A stretch of 64,000 nucleotides of DNA, from positions 9,804,345 through 9,868,344 of the forward strand of contig CM073326.1 in the NCBI GenBank assembly GCA_037043015.1, in the 5' to 3' direction. Shown piece by piece: positions 34,530 to 45,620 of this stretch (the stretch's first letter is position 1; each line of letters starts with the position of its first letter). This DNA is from Bryum argenteum. Lineage: Eukaryota; Streptophyta; Bryopsida; Bryales; Bryaceae. The notes beneath the pieces were generated by a model, which was given only the letters and a program-made list of their open reading frames with translations, searched no databases and was not told the DNA's origin. The position numbers and the translations under genes are program-made.

Positions 34530-34650
34530 TTTGTTTTGGAAGAAACTCTATGTCTTACAATACGTGCTTTGTTGTGGAAGAAACTCTATGTTTTACAATA
34601 CATGCTTTGTTGTGGAAAGAACTTTAAAGCATCTGGTATTTGATTTGTTG
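34530..34650 (+). repeat. 38-bp tandem array
   Basis: Two full copies and one partial copy of a 38-bp unit (TGTTGTGGAAGAAACTCTATG...) are adjacent. Related words recur singly near 35325-35380. Confidence 0.75.
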
Positions 34651-34877
34651 TGGAAGAAAACAAAAAACCTTTTATGATTAACGTGCTGTAGTTGAAACTC
34701 TGAAGATGTCATCAGATGTCTTTGATAATATTTGCAGGGATGTCTAAGATGACGTTTATGAAAATGTTTAACATGATGTCTATGAAGTTGTCGAAGGTGA
34801 CATCTACGACATCATCCATAATCATCTACAGGGATGATTTTCATCGACTTCAGTGGATGATTTTCATCGACTTTAGT

Positions 34878-35132
34878 GGATGAACAGAGGCGGCTAGGGT
34901 TTGCTGCCGCCGCCATAGTTAGGTCATGAGACCTTTAAGTAGAATTAGACGCCGCATAAAGCTCATTTGTGCCTTCATTTTTTCAAGGAGTTAGTGTTTA
35001 GAGTGTAGAGGCTAAGGTTTGCTTCTTCATGTGGTTAGGGTTTGTTGCCGCCGCCATAGTTAGGTCATGAGACCTTTAAATGAAATTACAAAGCTCAATT
35101 TTGCCTTAGTTTTTCCAAAGAGTTAGTGTTTA
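34878..35132 (+). repeat. Direct duplication of about 140 bp in CACTA element
   Basis: Two copies share TAGGGTTTG(C/T)TGCCGCCGCC and TAGTTAGGTCATGAGACCTTT, and both end in GAGTTAGTGTTTA. The GGGTTTGCTGCCGCCGCC composition resembles a plant 5' untranslated leader, so a captured host fragment is possible. Confidence 0.7.
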
Positions 35133-36375
35133 AAGTATAGAGGATTTCAAAAGTGTTTCTATTCAATTTTAGAATGATTGTTAACTACAATAAGAGAATA
35201 GTAGTTGTAGAAATCTAGTAGCTCTCAAGAGTAGTGGTTTCCTTCTTCATGTCGCTAAGATTTGCTACTTAAGAGGAACTGGATTTCAAAAGCATCATGT
35301 ACAAGAAACCCTAGCACTTGTAGTATTTGATTTGTTGCGGAAGAAACCCTAGTACTTGTAGTATTTGATTTGTTGTAGAAGATGTCTGTGATGATGTCTG
35401 CAAGATGTCTATGAAGATGTCTAATTGTGTTGATGGAATTTCTGTTTTGGAGGGTGGGACATGAGGGTGGGGCAGCGAAATACGATGTGAGGCCGCGAAG
35501 AAAAAATGAAGCGACATACGTGCCTGTAGGTGAGTGAAACAGATGTATGCATAGATGTCTATAACGTTGTTTTTAATTATGTCTAGAAGAATGTCTGAAG
35601 AAATGTCTAAGCAGATGTTTGCAAGAATGTCTAACTGTGTCGATATCTTGAGGTTAGGAAATAAACCATCTCAACCTAGGTAGTGCAATTAAATGGAATT
35701 AAATCAGAATTTTTTTACCTTCACAAACCCTTCTTTAAATGCAGCTGATATTGGCTTATTGAACATGTATAGCGGCGGGACATGCACATGACCATACATG
35801 TATCGACAGCAAGCGATGGTAGTGGAGGGGCTTCCGGAGTTCAAATTGTGGGTGCGTAGTATATCGTAGTTGTTGACAGACGTATTAGTTAATAGTCTAG
35901 TTTTGTGTTATCTGAGGTTTTAATGACCTAAGCAATATATGTTTGACTCAAACTTTTTGACGTGACAGTGTTTACAGTTTATGTTATGTGAGACGTCTGT
36001 GGATTACGAATCTGATTACAATATAAATATCTAAAAATGTCATCATAGATGTCCTTTAATATGCCCAAAAAACATCAATAGTAACATTGTTGCAAATATT
36101 ATGTTTAACGCAAAACGTTTACATCGATGTCCTACGGGATGTCGCTACAAACATCCAAGCAAACATCACAAATTTAAGAGGACATCAACCTAAACATCAT
36201 TCTACGCACTGGAGACATCTTATAAGACATACAAAATGTCTTTTAAGATATCTTGTAAGACATTGCATACGTCTTGCAAGACATCTTGTACGACATTTAA
36301 AATGCTTTGCAAGACATTTAAGTCGTCTTAACTGATGTCTAAAACTATCATGATAGAAGCATAAAACCTCCAAAA

Positions 36376-36490
36376 TATGCTGACGTGGCATGCCACGTCA
36401 TTTTCCCGCGTCCACGTCAACTTTTCCCGCGTGCCACGTCAGATTTTCCAGCGTGCCACGTTGGATTTTCCCGGGTCCACGTAGGATTCT
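36376..36490 (+). repeat. About 21-bp array with ACGT-core motifs
   Basis: About six degenerate units alternate GCCACGTCA/TCCACGTC with TTTTCCCGCG. Each retains an ACGT core of the sort bound by plant bZIP factors. The array lies in the right subterminal part of the CACTA element. Confidence 0.8.
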
Positions 36491-36809
36491 GGCGCCGCCA
36501 TGTCATCTTTTGTGGGACCATGTAAAATTCCACATCATGATGAATTTCATCCCCATGTGGCACTGCCCGTTGAATTTAAGCTGATGTGTCATCTACGTGG
36601 GACCTACGTGACACACTTTTTACCCTTCCAAAATTATCTTAAGACATCTTCAATCTTTAAGACATCTTCCTGTCTATTTAGATGTCTGCATAGACATCTG
36701 AGCTGTCTAGGATGTCTTATCGTCTATAAGACATCCGAATTAATGTCTACGTTGTCTTTATAGACATCATTTACAACATCACCAAAAACACAAGTTTCTT
36801 ATAGTGTGT

Positions 36810-37061
36810 CGTCGCGGTAGCTCCCTGGATCTGAAAAGCGCTTTCGGAGGAGACACTGTTGCTGCAACATCGACCTTGTTCTTGCTTCCTATGTGTACAC
36901 TTGTTATCACTTCGAACAACCTTGCATTTGTGAACACATAGTGTGTATTGTAGTGAGTTAGCAACGAGAGAAGTTTCATGAGTACACGAGTTGCAAAGTT
37001 TAGAGTCCATAGCATAGGTAGTTTGATGAAAAGTTTGAATTTGAAATTCTTGATTTGACAA
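36810..37061 (-). pseudogene. Upstream part of the disrupted repeat-containing frame
   Basis: The minus-strand frame includes a Cys/His-containing stretch (CTHRKQEQGRCCSN) and ends in SAFQIQGATATT. That is the beginning of the same repeat that resumes at 33136 after the CACTA element. No start codon or domain is recognisable. Confidence 0.45.
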
Positions 37062-37729
37062 TATTATGGAATGTGGTAGCCATTTCGTTTTGTCGTTTGT
37101 AATAAAAAGAACACCATTTAGGATTGAACAATTATGGTGGTGGTTGGCCTACTCCTACCACTTCTTATTTCAGAAATGTTGGATTACCACTAATCCCGGC
37201 CTAAATCTACTGCCCTTTGCTAATACTCTCTGCTCACCCACAAATCTGCCCACAAGGGGCACTTAGCTCTCATTGGCTCTAGACCGTGCCCAAGCTGCCC
37301 TCTCAGAGCTCAAAATTGATAATTTGCAAATTTGAACCCAAAAATAGGAATCAGAATTCAAAAAATTTACGACACCTATATGAGGTCAAACTCTACCTCT
37401 TGTAAAATTTACAGCCCTAAATATTGATTTTAATCCATTAAGTTACCTTGCACAAATCGCAAATCTCCGAATCGGAGGCCTTGGTAGCTTATGAGTTATT
37501 ACAACACAAGGTGGAATCACAGATCTGACTTTCACAATCCTCATATCAAATATATTGCAACAAAGTGATCTTAATAACACTGTGACACCAAGGAGGATAA
37601 AAAATACTACAAATGTCTTCTATGTTAAAGGCAGATTTATCAAACCTTCCCCTATAAATCCAACTTATGTGGTCAAAAACCATATTCTTTACGACCCAAT
37701 TATCAACTTAGTAAAAATTGTAACCTCTT

Positions 37730-38230
37730 TGCAAACACAATCAATTATGACTATTGTGGTATTCTGAATCACAAAGCACCCGAATGCGGGAATAAGAAAC
37801 CAGACCAAGTCCATCAAACTTACTATACTCACCGTAATACCAACAATTTACGCAAAGATCTAACCCATTTATTTATTGCCATTGCTATTACTCTTCATCC
37901 ATTACTGTCACCTCGTTGGTTCTTAGATTTCAGCGCTAGTCAGCACATAACACTAACTCACTCAATACTCCGTAATTTTCAATAATTATTTCCAAATAGA
38001 CTCATTATTTTTGGAGACAATAGTTCTCATGACGCCACTGAATTTGGTTCCGTAGTAATTTAACTAAAGACACGCCACCAAATACAATTTTTGATGTTTT
38101 ATATGTTCCGGATTTGATTAAGATTTCTTATTTGTATGTTTCTCAACCACATTCGTCCCAAAGTTATCACCCTTAAAAGTGTTGTGTTGTCTTACTTATA
38201 CTTACATACCTGAGAAAAAACATATAAAAT
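37730..38230 (+). pseudogene. Ty1/copia zinc knuckle and protease remnant
   Basis: Translated plus-strand pieces show a CCHC knuckle (CDYCGILNHKAPECG) and a copia protease motif (RWFLDFSASQHIT, normally DSGAS). Then come IIFGDNSSHDA and a VLYVPDLIK-like block in shifted frames. Stops are frequent. This is an old copia polyprotein whose later domains lie further along the same strand. Confidence 0.75.
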
Positions 38231-39829
38231 TAGACTTTAAAACTTATCAAATGTATCTTCATTTGATACAACCAACCAAATGGCGTGAACAGATATCACA
38301 CATACGATTCCAAAATTTGCCGACTTTCTTCAGTCGTTGTCGGGTAGAGAGAATTAGCCTTAGGAAAACTCTGGGTTTCTAGCTGCGACTAAGTCAGTGG
38401 AGAAATAGGAGAAATAATTAAACTATGTTAAAAGAGTTATCTTAAACACTACATAATCACTCCCAGATATAAGTTAAAAGATTAGTTTAGAAGTCATAAG
38501 TAAAAATCTAATTCACATTAAGTTAATATAATTAATTAGAAGTAATTAAACAAGGATGAGTTAAACTAAATACGATTAATTAAAATTTGTAATCTTAATT
38601 AGTCTCTAACCTTAATTATGTTAATTAAACAAAGTTAAAGTTAATTAATTAAAATTAGTATTAAACAAACATGATTAAGGTAATTATTTCTAATTACCCT
38701 TAACCCCTTAAGGTCCTTACCCTTAGATACCCTGCCCCTTTTATACCCTCTTCTATAAGACCCTTATCCTAGACATACCCTTGGTATACCCTTTGTTAGT
38801 TTAAGTAAACTCTAACCGTGGTTTTCCTCTTACTTTGGTTAATCACTACACCTTCATACGAAATTAGAATCAAGCAAGCAATATGTTGATAGAAAGCCAC
38901 TAAAACATGCTACAAGCATACTAAATCTCAAGTTTTGAAGGTTATCACACAAAACTCTATGGACAGTAGAAGTTAGGCGATCAAATTTTCAAGGTAGCAG
39001 ACCTTTCTTCACTAAAAAGAGTGCCAACTACACTCAAAAACTCCAAAGTTAGTGCGTGATAGCTCTATAGAAAGCTAACAAGTTATATTACAAAGCCTCC
39101 GAATCTCAATCTCAGAAAGATCACACAAAAGTTATGAGGTCAAATCAAAAACGGTCATCTCAAACCGCTCCCATGTTAAGAGAGGAAGAAACCCTCTCTA
39201 CTTCAAATCGGCACCACGGCCTCATACTGTCTTCAAATCACACACTTGATAGCTTTTTACAAACACAACCTCAAGATGCACAAACCCTCCAAATATCACA
39301 CTTAGAAACGGTTTTTACAAAACGTAGTGACTCCTCGAAGTCACGGTAATCAAAAATACATGGCAGCAGACCTTTTTGTACTCAAAAAGGTGTTGCTCCT
39401 TCACTACAACTCATCTCACCACGCTTGATAGGTTTTTACAAAGCTCATGACAACATCTACAGCATACTCAAAGCTCATCTCCAAACTCCAAAAACACAAT
39501 GCCCACCACTCTCTCAAAATCCGCACACCACACTAAGGGGAGGAAGAAGAAGAAGGGGACCACCTAGGCCCCATGCCATGCCCATATGGCATCTTCTATA
39601 CCATTGGGCTTGCATCGTCAACCTCATCTACTCCCTTATCAACTTCTATTACTCTTATACAACTATTCTATCACTTGTTTTTACATTCTACCTTCCCAGT
39701 TATCAATCCAAAGATTGGATTTTGACTGAGAGTAATAATAAACACTAACATTCTATTAAAACCAACACCAAATAACTCCATCTAATAAAAACTCACTCCA
39801 TCAAGTCATTTAAGACTTAAAGGTATCCC
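38231..39829. other. AT-rich region within the copia remnant
   Basis: No integrase motifs are recognisable where a copia integrase would be expected. Weak internal repetition occurs at 38930-39480 (GCAGACCTTT followed by AAAAAG(A/G)GTG, twice, and repeated CTCAAA(A/T)CTCC words). Confidence 0.45.
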
Positions 39830-40100
39830 GATGGCGTAATAAATCTGTCGCGGCTTCAAATATAATCGCCAAGTCGCGGACTTGGTTGGTTGGCTTGATA
39901 AGTCGATGCCGCATTCTGTCGGTCCGGGTTCGAATCCCGCTGAACTCGTTGAGCGACATTATCGGCTCGCGACTTGGCTCTGCTAGCGAGACCAAACGGC
40001 AGGAAATAATGTCACCAACCGGCGCTCCTACCTCCAGACTGTGACAAGATGCAGTGCCTCCAAGATACAGGCCTGTCACGAAGAATTTATTATCCATTCT
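39830..40100 (+). repeat. tRNA-derived SINE candidate
   Basis: The sequence contains a good RNA polymerase III B box (GGTTCGAATCC at about 39928) and, about 40 bp upstream, an A-box-like TGGCTTGATAAGTCG. The tRNA-like head is followed by about 160 bp of GC-richer unrelated body in an AT-rich setting. The T-arm stem has only four pairs. A decayed tRNA pseudogene is the alternative. Confidence 0.45.
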
Positions 40101-40739
40101 TCTAAGCCTATACTGTGGTTCTCACCACAAAACATATTTTTAATCTAATAATACACTCATATATTTACCACGTACCAGTTACATGGAAAACTATGAGGTT
40201 ATCAACTTCTATTAGTTTTTTACAACATGTAACTGATATCATCACGACATCGTAACGTTTTTTTGACGAAGATCAAAACATTACTAGCAGTTCACAAGAT
40301 TTCATCACCAACGACGATTTTTATATAGTCATATATGACATTATTTCGAAACGAGCTCTACAACAACAATCTGACCTAATTGAGGTCAATCAATCCAGCT
40401 CAATATCACCCTCACCGAATTTATAACCCTCAATTTTTGTGGACGCAGAACCTCAGTCGCTCAATCAACTATCCTTTGAATTTATTTTGGCACTATCTGC
40501 ACATTTGAGATCTCACTGTCGTCAAGAACTTTCAGCTTCGACTTCTAAAGACAAATTTCCAACAATATCTACTCTACCATATCCACTTCAATGCACATCT
40601 CCACATCCAACTTGTAATAGTTGGCAAGCCACGAAATACCAGCAAAAAGATAATTTTGCTTATGCGCTCCTTATGTAAGTCACCAGAGGACTTTAAAATC
40701 GTTAGGCTCTTAGCGGCCTGAAGCTCTCCATTGGAAGAA

Positions 40740-41020
40740 AGTCATGGATTTAGGACATGAGTTATTATTGAAATATCAAACATGGGAACTTGTGGATTTA
40801 CTGCCAAATAAGCATTTATCAGCAAAAAATCAAATTTTCAACGTAAATATAACTTTGAGGGATGTATTTTGCCTTTCAAAACACATTTGTTGCACGTTGT
40901 TTCTCAACATGAAGGCCTAGACTATACTGATACATTTTCTCCGGTGATAAGTACATTCGTTAACGATGTATTAGAAGAAGGACTATATATCTCAACCTGA
41001 AAGTGTTATTTACTTTCTAA
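40740..41020 (+). pseudogene. Ty1/copia reverse transcriptase N-terminal remnant
   Basis: Shifted plus-strand frames spell copia RT landmarks: KYQTWELVDLPPNKH, then a block equivalent to the VKYN..G lysine region, then EGLDYTDTFSPV (normally G.DY.ETFSPV). The catalytic palm is missing; the sequence runs instead into a (TA)n tract and an LTR-like repeat. Confidence 0.75.
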
Positions 41021-41153
41021 TCAACAATTCAAAGTTTGTTGATTATTAAAATGAAAATATGGGCTTAAACAATAAGCTCGTGTCTAATATGCAATTTTTG
41101 TCAATTTTCTACACAGCCACGATTTTCTCAAATGCACTGATAATTCCTCAATA

Positions 41154-41257
<104 letters not shown>

Positions 41258-41261
41258 GATA

Positions 41262-41605
41262 CACTACACAATATTTGTTGGCTTACTTTAAGAATGCATT
41301 AAATATTATTAATTACTTATAGATTGGAGTATTATGGTTTATTGATAAGATTAAACAGTACTTCATCATCAACAACCACATTATTATATTAATTAAAGCA
41401 AATTTACAAAAAATAAGAATTTATGAAGTAGCTATTCAATAGAGAATTCTAGAATAGAATTAATATTAGGTAAGTTAATTATAAAGTTAGTTAGGGTAGA
41501 AACTAAAGGTAGTTAAGAGTTACATAGAGAACCTATCATCATAAAAGACTATGAATAGTCTTCCCATGATTGTAATTCCACAATTTTTCCAATTAATAAA
41601 GATTA
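41262..41605 (+). repeat. LTR-like repeat, second copy
   Basis: Partner of 34180-34528 in the same orientation. It has the GACTATGAATAGTC equivalent of the TATA palindrome and an AATAAAG signal. It begins near TGTTGGCTTAC, as a copia LTR might. It separates the RT N-terminus from the RNase H remnant of the surrounding copia element. Confidence 0.6.
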
Positions 41606-43394
41606 GGCATTCTTCTACAAAAGGTGTCTACAACTTCTTTTATCAAGAGACATGTACAAATAAATACAACCTATACTTATATGAGTTCAAGATATAACAT
41701 ATGTACAAAGAATAAAAGCTATAAGCTTGTTTGCAACAAGATTTTCATAAATTACAAACTTACATAACAAGAATAAATATTACTTAAATCTCAATTCCAT
41801 CTTTCATTATCTCATGCACAAGATTTTTTCATTTTGATTCCTAAATTTGTCATTTTTACGAAGGTCTTATTTTTAAACAGGAGAGAAATTAGACTTGCAT
41901 TTGGCGATTAGGCTAGGGAACCAAAAAGTTCAATAGTCAACAAAATTTACCAATAAAATTTTTATGAAGAATGGTTTATAATTCAGCTTTAAAAATTTAA
42001 AATATAAAAACTTGTCATTGATTTAAATATTATACAATTAAGTGTGCCAACAAAAAAATTTAGTTTTAAAATAAAGGCAATTTAAAATAAGATTGTTAAT
42101 AATTCAAAGACTTGTACTCTTTCAAGAACAAACCTTGCAAATGAACAATTCATAATTTTTAAAAACTTTAAATCCATAGAATCTAAGATTTGTGAATGTA
42201 CATAGAATCCATGATATCACATGAAGATTTTCAAAAATTAGACACTTTTGCAACTCCAATTAAAGTTCCAAAGACATCTAGAAATCTTATATTCGCAAGA
42301 AAAATATAAAATCAAAATTTCGTTCATATTTTACAAAAAAAATAAAAAAATGCAAAGCAAATATTAAATGTGTATTTTTACTAGCATCTCATGATGTTCA
42401 CAGTAATACAAGTGGTTTTGGAATAACAATTGTTGCTACAGTTACCAAGAAAGTTCTAACGGTTATGACTTTTAATTCAAATGACTATAAGAAGTCTTCA
42501 CTTTTACAAGAGGATTCACAATTATTTTACAAGAATGTTCCAAAGGCTACTAAACACAATGATTCTAAGATTGTGAATTTTCAAACTGTTGCTCTATAAA
42601 AATCAACTACTCATCATTCGGCAAAGATAATACAATCAAAACCGCAAAAACTCAAACTATTGTTTATTATAAAAATACAGCCAAGAATACAACTAAAAAT
42701 ACAAAGTAGTCAATGCGCAATAATTATGATTAGTGTAGAAAAGAATAACAACACTGCTAAAATTTTAAAGTTTTCAAAGAAAAGAAACTTCCTAATCAAA
42801 TAGGGAAAGACAAGGAGTAAAATGTGGTTAAACCATCAAAGAGTGAGATGTGGAGAAACCATTGTTAGCACCTTCTTCTCATACAAGAATCAACAAACTT
42901 TATACTGAAGTTGTTTAGATTGGATAAAGACAACTTCCTAAAAGTCTATCATGAACGCATTGCTTTTGCAAAATGATGAATGAGAAACATGAAAAAGTGC
43001 AATTTTGACAAGATTCTAAGTTAGCCGCAACATTCAAAAACAAAATACAAATCATGATATTTTAGAGAGCTTGTAACGTAATCACACGTAACAGCACATG
43101 CGTTACTCTCAGCAACCGAGTCACAATCTTCTCTCTCATGAACAATAGAAATGTGCAAAGTTCCTTACAAACAAGCAATCAGAAGTGTCTAGCATGTGGT
43201 TACGTGCACGTGATAAGAACTCAGATTTTTAGTATCTGACCTTTTCAATTCATGGCTAATCCAACACTAAGTTACTACAGTAGCTCCCTGTCAAACGAGT
43301 TTCACACAATGTGAAAGGCACTTGAACTAAAGGACTCATATATCACAGTACAAAACTTTCTAAATTCACTCTTCATCAGCTTATTGGCTGGAGC
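41606..43394. other. AT-rich region without recognised genes
   Basis: Very AT-rich. I could not align this stretch to the missing copia RT palm. No RNA gene or clear repeat was seen. Confidence 0.4.
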
Positions 43395-43590
43395 AATGGA
43401 GAATGGGAAGGCGACCTTGACACTTAAAAATCAACATCGTGTTACATGTTTCATCTCGACTCATGCCTTATATCTTTGCAAAGTCGAAAACAAAGTAACC
43501 ATGCTCTCTCTTCTACAGAGGTGGAGTATATTGCAGCTCCTACTCCAAAAAAAGAGCTAATATAACTACAAGCAGTCACTGTGGTATTAT
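43395..43590 (+). pseudogene. Ty1/copia RNase H remnant
   Basis: Plus-strand frames read a copia RNase H: WEGDLDT with KSTS, then DSCLISLQSRKQSNHALSS and TEVEYIAAPTPKKELI, the last being the diagnostic SSTEAEYIA motif. Frameshifts and stops interrupt it. It belongs to the same decayed polyprotein as 37730-41020. Confidence 0.85.
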
Positions 43591-44369
43591 TTTCAGTTCC
43601 TTTTCAAGAATAAAAATTAATAGTAAAGTTCGTTCCAAGGAGGTGATGTTTAAATAGGGATACTTCTAAGTTAAATCCAGTTAGGTCATTGCAATTAATC
43701 CCAAGGCAAGGTAATTCTCTTCCTAATATATTCAATAGATATTAGCTTAATTCCTAAGTTGTCTAATTACTAATTAGCTTATAACTCATGGTCATTAATA
43801 TTCATTATAGAAAGATTCTCCCAGTAGGCATTTCTTCTCAATCCTCAAGCTTTTATTTCATTTCCACTTCCCTTCACTCGGCAGGATCAGCAACTCAGGT
43901 TCAAGCCTCCCCAATCAGCTTTTACAATTTCCTGGTCTCATCTCCAACTCGGCCTTTTATTTATTTGCTTTTTCTGTATTTCCTTTATGGCCGCTTTCCG
44001 ATTTGCTCCTGTATTGGCCTTCTTTCCAGTTGGCACCCCAACCTACTTGGTTCTTACAAAAGAACGGTTATTACCTAATTAGGTGTTTCCTCTTCTCTTC
44101 ATCATTAAAACATTAGTGACTTCACTACCATAGTTTTTTTTCTTGGCCTCAATCTCCAATTTGATATTCATTCCTTTTACTTCACATTTTTGCTCACTAA
44201 AAGTATGACAATTACAAAATCGGCATTTTGAATGAGTTACTTCATAATTTTGTCCCTTCTTCGTCTCAATCTCCATGGTTTGACAATCCCAATTTGCTAC
44301 TTTCCACTTTCTAATTTGCTCTCACTTTATTGCTTCTACATTCCAATCACAAATTAACCCTTAAACGAC
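43591..44369. other. Region between copia remnant and SINE candidate
   Basis: No supported gene. The frames here lack motifs. The first 200 bp may include the 3' untranslated region and LTR of the copia remnant, but I could not define ends. Confidence 0.4.
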
Positions 44370-44660
44370 AATTTGGGTCCTCGCTGGGCAGCCCAAGGAA
44401 TCTTCTCCAAGAATCTGGAAGTCGGGCTGCAATGTGGGCAGGACGAGCTGTCGCGGTGGGGCAGCTTCTCAAACTACAAGCCTGTCTTCTTGGTTGTGAG
44501 CTACAGTGCAAGACATGGGTCCTTGTGGGTCCGGTTGCATTTATGAACGTCTGCCAACCTGGGATTCGAACCCAGATGACCACCTATTGTGGATTGGCAC
44601 CCCCCCTCCCCCTCATCACATGCCATGGCCATGATGCAAGAAAACATACCATACCATTGA
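44370..44660 (-). repeat. tRNA-derived SINE candidate, minus strand
   Basis: The minus strand carries a perfect T-arm (CTGGG-TTCGAAT-CCCAG) with a consensus B box. An A-box-like TGGCATGTGATGAGG lies about 55 bp upstream. TGCCAA and TTGGCA flank the T-arm and could pair as an acceptor-like stem. About 180 bp of unrelated GC-rich body follows, as in plant SINEs. Confidence 0.55.
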
Positions 44661-44912
44661 TACCAAGCCCAGATCAGAGCATATGAAGCTCAAATCAGAG
44701 CTTACCAAGCTCATTGTCATAACTTGCCTTTACAAGCTCTGGTCGCAATCACCATCCACAAAAAACTAAACATTCACCAAAATTTGAACAGACCATTCAT
44801 AAGTTTTCATAGCAAGCACCATTCACAATCTCATTACAGACCATTCACAAGCTCATTACAGATTATTCACGAGCTCATTTCAAAGCAAAATACAGTAAGA
44901 TGAGTAAAGAAT
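44661..44912. repeat. CATTCACAAGCTCATTACAGA-like short repeats
   Basis: Degenerate short words (ACCATTCACAA, AAGCTCATTACAGA, AGAGCTTACCAAGCTC) recur several times just downstream, on the minus strand, of the second piggyBac fragment. Confidence 0.45.
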
Positions 44913-45620
44913 TCAGCTCCTTTGTGGGGGTTTTATTGGCCTTCCTCCACGAGACTTGGGTAGGTCCGGTACTTCAATGTTTTGGTGCTCATGAAGATTG
45001 CTATGATGCCTCACATAGCACTTACCAAGGCACATTGCTTCTTGGCATGTTGGGCAATAAAACTGTTGCACCTTTCTACACACTACGCAAGCCCGCCGCT
45101 TTCTAGTTCCATGCCCCGACCATTGCGCACTATAATGCAAAGCACCTGGATTGCGAACCTTAGCTTTTGGCATACATGTGCGCTTAACCTTTCGTATTTT
45201 TGTTAGAGCACAGGCAACACTAAGATTGAAAGCAAGGTGTGATAGTGGTTTTAGACCTCGTTCTTTCATTGCGGTTACATAGAGAGTGACAGAATTGAGA
45301 AACGTTTGATCAACCACGTGCCAAAGGATTTTGTGCCACCACTTGTGGTCTCTCCTTTGCACTGAGTAATAGCTGCGGAGTTGATCTTGCACATCAACTC
45401 TGCGCATATGTTTCTGGTAATGTACTACAACAGGTGACGAAGGAATTTGAATTCTACTACTAACATGCCAACGGTCAACAAATAACGACTTAGAGCAATC
45501 AATAGGGCTACATGCAGTAGATAACAACGATACAGGTTTATTGTCGTACCAGGTTACGGCACACATCCAATTTGAAGCATGCACGTGGTACCACAATTGA
45601 CCTCTTTCACCACCGGTGTG
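44913..45620 (-). pseudogene. piggyBac-family transposase remnant 2, C-terminal part
   Basis: A single minus-strand open frame covers the C-terminal third of a piggyBac transposase. It has WMCAVTWYDNKPVSLLST, the third catalytic Asp in YQKHMRRVDVQDQLRSYY, and RDHKWWHKILWHVVDQ. The Cys-rich end carries CVVCRKVQQFYCPTCQEAMC followed by CYVRHH. The first two catalytic Asp regions are absent, so it is a truncated copy. Its sequence is clearly different from the 24-kb remnant, so at least two piggyBac lineages have been present. Confidence 0.8.

Larger units (their letters stand above)
33137..36806. mobile_element. Non-autonomous CACTA (En/Spm) element
   Basis: The left end is CACCATAAGAAA. The right end, read inward, is CACTATAAGAAA. 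Similarity continues for about 45 bp, including TGTTTTTxGTGATGT. The element is flanked by the 3-bp target duplication TGT (33134-33136 and 36807-36809), typical of CACTA transposons. Both subterminal regions are packed with GATGTCT/AGACATC words in both orientations, like TNPA-binding arrays. Inside are an LTR-like repeat, tandem repeats and an ACGT-motif array, but no transposase. It sits precisely within a repeated minus-strand reading frame. Confidence 0.93.

Noticed and set aside
39880..39950. Functional tRNA gene
   Set aside because: The B box is good, but the acceptor and anticodon stems do not pair convincingly; treated as SINE or pseudogene.
44330..44686. 118-residue plus-strand frame
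   Set aside because: Covers a tRNA-derived SINE candidate read backwards. VRIPGWQ-type peptides arise from the B-box sequence.
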